DNA of 64,000 bases from Salinimonas marina (lineage in GTDB: Bacteria > Pseudomonadota > Gammaproteobacteria > Enterobacterales > Alteromonadaceae): assembly GCF_015644725.1 (NCBI RefSeq), contig NZ_CP064795.1, positions 2,726,501 to 2,790,500 of the forward strand, written 5' to 3'. Each line of letters starts with the position of its first letter. The first letter of the stretch is position 1. Shown piece after piece: positions 60,276-64,000 of the stretch. Both the position numbers and the translations under genes were made by a program. The notes below the pieces were generated by a model. The model made no database searches. It saw only the letters and a program-made list of their open reading frames with translations, and was not told the DNA's origin.

Positions 60276-61297
60276 TAGTTTATCACTATATAATCCTGCC
60301 ACTCCAGCATGGCATTGTGGTTTAACACAGCACAAACTTCGGCTCTAACCGGTTGCGCCGCCACAATAACTTTAGCGGCAGGACAGTCGTACAGCGTCTC
60401 ATCAAGGGTAACCACCGGCAATCCTTCCACAACCTCTGCATCAGGCATTTTATCTTTTTCAATAAAACCCTGTATGTGCATATTTCGCTGTTCCAGTACA
60501 CGCTTTAGGGATCGAGCGCCCCCGCCACTGCCGTAAATAAAAAGGGGGCCGTTTTGGGCTAATTTTGCTATGTACGGCCACTTTATCGACACCAGTGTAT
60601 TCATCCCTTCATCAAGGTCACCGGTACTTGCGGTGGCGGTTATTGAGGTGTCGCTCACTCTAATCTTTACCAATACTGAAGCAACACAGTCAAAAATATA
60701 GCCTTTTTCCAATAGACGATAAAACATACCGTAATCTTCAAACATTCGTTTGGCTGGATAGCCTGCCTGTTTTATTGCTTCGGTTTTAGCCATATACGAA
60801 GCGTGTAAAAAACATAACCACCGGGGCAATTCGCAATGAATTTTGTTACTTGAATCAATGCTATTGAGCAAAGGTTGTTTTGTTTGTACAAAATTAATAA
60901 ATCTTTCAGAGTTAGCCACCGATGGAGAGTCGGCAAAGTATTCTATATAGCACTTGTTGATATCTGCTCCTGATAACTTCAGGTGGGAAAGCTGAGCTTC
61001 AAATCGTTCGGGAAGATTAATATCATCCGCATCAGTTTTTACAATATACGGTGAGTTGATATAACGAAGTGCCTGATTTAATCTGAAACCAACCCCTTTG
61101 TTCTCCTGATTTTCTATCAGCCTGATACGCGGGTCATCAAAGACTTTAATTAGCTCTACGGTCTCATCAGATGACCCATCATCGAGTATAAGAAGTTCAA
61201 AATCAGTAAAAGACTGAGCCAGAATACTGTCGATAGCCTCCGTAATATAGCTGGCACTATTAAAGGTCGTCATTAGCGCAGTTAATTCGGCAGACAT
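60275..61297 (-). CDS. family 2 glycosyltransferase with C-terminal Rossmann-like domain
   Basis: A 340-residue GT2: MTTFNSASYITEAIDSILAQS, LDDGSSDETVELI and KTDADDINLPERF are the usual GT-A motifs. The last roughly 100 residues (FIYGSGGGARSLKRVLEQRNMHIQGFIEKDKM) form a Rossmann-like domain as in the neighbour and in the LicD protein. The acceptor is not known; likely part of glycan assembly together with the pse genes. Confidence 0.88.
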   Translation of the reverse strand: MSAELTALMTTFNSASYITEAIDSILAQSFTDFELLILDDGSSDETVELIKVFDDPRIRLIENQENKGVGFRLNQALRYINSPYIVKTDADDINLPERFEAQLSHLKLSGADINKCYIEYFADSPSVANSERFINFVQTKQPLLNSIDSSNKIHCELPRWLCFLHASYMAKTEAIKQAGYPAKRMFEDYGMFYRLLEKGYIFDCVASVLVKIRVSDTSITATASTGDLDEGMNTLVSIKWPYIAKLAQNGPLFIYGSGGGARSLKRVLEQRNMHIQGFIEKDKMPDAEVVEGLPVVTLDETLYDCPAAKVIVAAQPVRAEVCAVLNHNAMLEWQDYIVIN

Positions 61298-61334
61298 ACT
61301 TTGTGTTCAACCTCTCAGAGTTGTGTAAATACGC

Positions 61335-62477
61335 TTAGGTATTTAAAATATTGCTTAGCTGCTCTATTACTTTGCTCTGCTCTTCGGGTTGTAAACCAGG
61401 ATACATAGGTAGTGTTAGAGCGCTTTCATAAAATGCTTCCGCCTTCGGAAAGTATCCCTTTTTAAACCCCAACTTCTGATAGTAAGGTTGCAGGTGAATG
61501 GGGATGTAATGCACATTCACGCCTATTCCGGCCTGTTGTAATTTTCGGTAAACATCATGCCGGCAATGTTGAGTAAGCTCCACTGCAAACAAATGCCAGG
61601 CACTGGTATCACTGGCTGCAGGTAAGTGTAATGGCAATTCGGCCAAAGCATTGAGATAATAACGCGCAATATTTCGCCGTGCGCTTATAAAATCATCTAA
61701 TTGAGATAATTGGGAACACCCTAGCGCGGCGTGCAAATCGCTCATGCGATAGTTGTAGCCCAACTCCACCTGCTGGTAATACCATGGTCCGTGATTATGA
61801 CCCGACATTTTTGCAGGATCCCTGGTAACCCCGTGTTTTGCAAACAAAACTGCTTGTTCATAGAGCGCGTTATCGTTTGTTAATAACGCACCACCCTCGG
61901 CGGTGGTAATAGATTTCACCGGATGAAAACTGGTAACCGTAATGTCGCTATACTGACAACTTCCCACCGCTGCATTGCAATAAGAACCGCCAAGTGCATG
62001 GCTGGCATCTTCTATAAGGGCGATGTCATAACGTTGGGTAAGTGTGCGAATGGCGGCCATATCGCAGCTTAGCCCAGCGTAATGCACTACCACTATCGCC
62101 TTTGGCAGTCGGTTGTGTTTCAAAGCCCGCTGGAGTTTTTGTTGCAGTTGTTCAATGCAGAGATTGCGTGTTGCAGGGTCAATATCCACAAAGTCTATAT
62201 CAGCACCGCAATATAAAGCACAGTTAGCCGAAGCCACAAAAGAGATAGGGGAGGTCCATACAATATCGCCTTCACCCACGCCCAGCGCCAGACAAGCCAC
62301 ATGTAGCGCCGAGGTGCCACTGTTTACCGCCAGCGCATACTTCACCTGACAGTAAGCTTGCAGCATTTGCTCAAATTTGGGAACCTGTTCCCCCTGGGTC
62401 AGAAACTGATGTTGCAGCACCTCGACTACTGCGGCAATATCAGCTTCCCCGACAGTATGTTTCCCATAAGGAATCAT
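61335..62477 (-). CDS. pseC: UDP-4-amino-4,6-dideoxy-N-acetyl-altrosamine transaminase PseC
   Basis: A 380-residue PLP-dependent aminotransferase of the DegT/DnrJ/EryC1/StrS family. It starts MIPYGKHTVGEADIAAVVEVL, typical of PseC; the cofactor lysine is in SFHPVKSITTAEGGAL, preceded by the motif IEDASHALGG. It makes the second pseudaminic acid intermediate. It overlaps pseB by 4 bases. Confidence 0.95.
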   Translation of the reverse strand: MIPYGKHTVGEADIAAVVEVLQHQFLTQGEQVPKFEQMLQAYCQVKYALAVNSGTSALHVACLALGVGEGDIVWTSPISFVASANCALYCGADIDFVDIDPATRNLCIEQLQQKLQRALKHNRLPKAIVVVHYAGLSCDMAAIRTLTQRYDIALIEDASHALGGSYCNAAVGSCQYSDITVTSFHPVKSITTAEGGALLTNDNALYEQAVLFAKHGVTRDPAKMSGHNHGPWYYQQVELGYNYRMSDLHAALGCSQLSQLDDFISARRNIARYYLNALAELPLHLPAASDTSAWHLFAVELTQHCRHDVYRKLQQAGIGVNVHYIPIHLQPYYQKLGFKKGYFPKAEAFYESALTLPMYPGLQPEEQSKVIEQLSNILNT

Positions 62478-63478
62478 TCAGCGCCCTCATTAAGCTGCTT
62501 AAGCTCTGATACGCTTAAAAAATGCGGATTGGTACCCGAGTGGTATTCGTAACCTTTTTCAGCTGCTTTGCCTTGCTCCCCTAACTTGTTACAGAAATAA
62601 TTGATATTCCTGTCAAAGAAGTTAATCGGCGGACGAATCACAAAGTGGTCATCGAATTCCACACTATGGTGCGCTACCTCTTCAGGCACCATCATCTCGT
62701 GAATTTTTTCGCCAGGGCGAATACCTATTTCCTCATACTCACGCTTACCAGTGAAAGCTTCAACTAAATCTATAATGCGGATTGAAGGAATTTTAGGCAC
62801 AAAAATCTCGCCTCCCTGCATGCGTCTGAAGCTCTGTAAAACAAACTCTACTCCCTGATCAAGGGTGATCCAAAAGCGAGTCATATTTGGATCGGTTACC
62901 GGAAGTACTGTATCTCCTTCAGCAACTTTCTTTCTGAAAAATGGAACTACTGAACCTCTGGAGCCGACCACATTGCCATAGCGGACCACAGAGAAGCGAG
63001 GCCCATGAGCACCTGAGATATTATTTGCTGCCACAAACAGCTTGTCTGATGCCAGTTTGGTGGCGCCATACAAGTTCACCGGGTTCGCTGCCTTGTCCGT
63101 TGACAAGGCGACCACACGCTCCACGTTATTGGCTATTGCCGCATCAATAACATTTTGCGCCCCATCAATGTTGGTTTTAATACACTCCTGAGGGTTGTAT
63201 TCGGCAGCCGGGACCTGCTTTAAGGCAGCGGCATGCACCACAAAATCTACGTCCTTCATGGCGGTGATAAGACGTTCTTTATCCCGCACATCTCCTATAA
63301 AATAGCGCATGCATGAGGCGTTATGGATTTGCTGCATATCGTATTGTTTAAGTTCATCGCGAGAGTAGATAATGAGCTTTTTAGGCCGGTAGTCTTGCAA
63401 AACTCGGCTAACAAAACGATGCCCAAAAGAGCCCGTCCCGCCAGTAACCAATATGGTTTTGTTATCGAATAAGGACAT
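62474..63478 (-). CDS. pseB: UDP-N-acetylglucosamine 4,6-dehydratase (inverting) PseB
   Basis: A 334-residue short-chain dehydrogenase/reductase. NAD-binding VTGGTGSFGHRFV near the N-terminus, STDKAANPVNLYGATK with the active Tyr/Lys pair (substituting for YxxxK), and RYGNVVGSRGSVVPFF. It catalyses the first step of pseudaminic acid synthesis and belongs to the smaller soluble PseB group. The preceding gene ends three bases upstream. Confidence 0.96.
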   Translation of the reverse strand: MSLFDNKTILVTGGTGSFGHRFVSRVLQDYRPKKLIIYSRDELKQYDMQQIHNASCMRYFIGDVRDKERLITAMKDVDFVVHAAALKQVPAAEYNPQECIKTNIDGAQNVIDAAIANNVERVVALSTDKAANPVNLYGATKLASDKLFVAANNISGAHGPRFSVVRYGNVVGSRGSVVPFFRKKVAEGDTVLPVTDPNMTRFWITLDQGVEFVLQSFRRMQGGEIFVPKIPSIRIIDLVEAFTGKREYEEIGIRPGEKIHEMMVPEEVAHHSVEFDDHFVIRPPINFFDRNINYFCNKLGEQGKAAEKGYEYHSGTNPHFLSVSELKQLNEGAE

Positions 63479-63481
63479 GAT

Positions 63482-64000
63482 TTATTTTACCTCTTCTAGT
63501 AGAGATTTATTTTGCTCCCACCGCATCATAAATTTTTCAGGAGTTAAAAGAGGCGTACTGAAATCTGAAGCGCTGAGTTTGTGTATATAGGATAGCCGTT
63601 CTCCCAAGATAGTCTTGTGACATTCCGATGGTAGCTCTTCAGCAGTAAACCACAATTGATCAGTAGCACGATACGCATGAAATCTATTGAAAAATTCTGT
63701 ATCAAAAAACCTTTCTTCTGATAAAGAATTTATACACCTTCCCAACAATGGAACAACCACCTTAGGTGTTTGATCTTCCATCGCGATATACGCTGCAGCG
63801 GTGACTCTGGCCATATCATTGCAGTTCACCGGATGACCAGCCAATCGGAAGTCGCCCGGTAAATAAATAAGCCGATGGCTCAAGCCATTACGTAGCAATT
63901 TTTCAAGGGTGGGGAACGCTTTAACCACTATACAGTCAGCGCGACCAATAACCCAATCGCCCCTGTCAGGGTCCGGCAAGTCATCAATAAACAAAATATT
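63482..64000 (-). CDS. unrecognised protein, 5' end outside the window
   Basis: The frame is open to the window edge, so the start lies beyond 64000; about 172 C-terminal residues are visible (ILFIDDLPDPDRGDWVIGRADCIVVKAFP...). I do not recognise the family. Visible features are a histidine/asparagine-rich part (LAGHPVNCNDMARVTAAAY) and a charged helical tail. It ends three bases before pseB and would be cotranscribed with pseB-pseC, so a glycan-related role is plausible. Confidence 0.6.
   Translation of the reverse strand, partial: NILFIDDLPDPDRGDWVIGRADCIVVKAFPTLEKLLRNGLSHRLIYLPGDFRLAGHPVNCNDMARVTAAAYIAMEDQTPKVVVPLLGRCINSLSEERFFDTEFFNRFHAYRATDQLWFTAEELPSECHKTILGERLSYIHKLSASDFSTPLLTPEKFMMRWEQNKSLLEEVK

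Overview
The window looks like a chromosomal segment of a marine gammaproteobacterium of order Alteromonadales, probably Alteromonadaceae. The reasons are the polar-flagellum gene order (fliEFGHIJ-fliKLMNOPQR-flhBA-flhFG-fliA-cheYZAB-parC-parP-cheW-DUF2802 under FlrABC-type regulators), the ParC/ParP chemotaxis-array genes, and the general gene content. The genus is an inference and was not tested by search.

Layout. 1-3.2 kb: end of a COG3146-type acyltransferase and an M13 lipoprotein peptidase. 3.2-7.5 kb: an inorganic-carbon locus with a SulP transporter, two paralogous beta carbonic anhydrases and a divergent LysR regulator; each anhydrase gene has a similar TGATA...TATCA near-palindrome upstream. 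7.5-13 kb: a gene-poor accessory stretch with a dCache chemoreceptor and a REP-associated tyrosine transposase (RAYT, HUH/Y1 family). Short GTGGGTGTCC repeats lie around both. 13-18.3 kb: metA-metH(N)-metH(C)-methyltransferase, apparently one operon behind a MetJ operator. 18.35-19.05 kb: a 49-bp tandem array built from the same GTGGGTGTCC element. 19.1-49.1 kb: a nearly unbroken minus-strand flagellar and chemotaxis cluster with recognisable sigma-54 promoters before fliE, fliK and flrB and a weaker one before flhA. 49.2-50.1 kb: a short, divergent flagellin. 50.3-64 kb: a glycan cluster for pseudaminic acid, probably for flagellin or surface glycosylation. pseF-pseG-pseI-licD-ATP-grasp-HAD-radical SAM/pyruvyltransferase fusion-GT4 are on the plus strand; pseB-pseC-GT2-GT2 converge from the other side. 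PseH is not seen.

How it fits together. FlrA (sigma-54 activator) would start the cascade, FlrB/FlrC would drive the sigma-54 class genes, and FliA would drive late genes. FlhF/FlhG set pole and number of flagella, and ParC/ParP tether the CheA/CheW array to the pole. The pse genes would supply the CMP-activated sugar.

Data quality. Six genes (metH C-part, parP, fliF, pseG, pseI and, less surely, fliO) are broken by a single-base length change in a short C/G run. In each case correcting one base restores a full-length family member. Because the genes are unrelated and several are needed for motility, sequencing or assembly indels are the likeliest cause; real frameshifts cannot be excluded from sequence alone.
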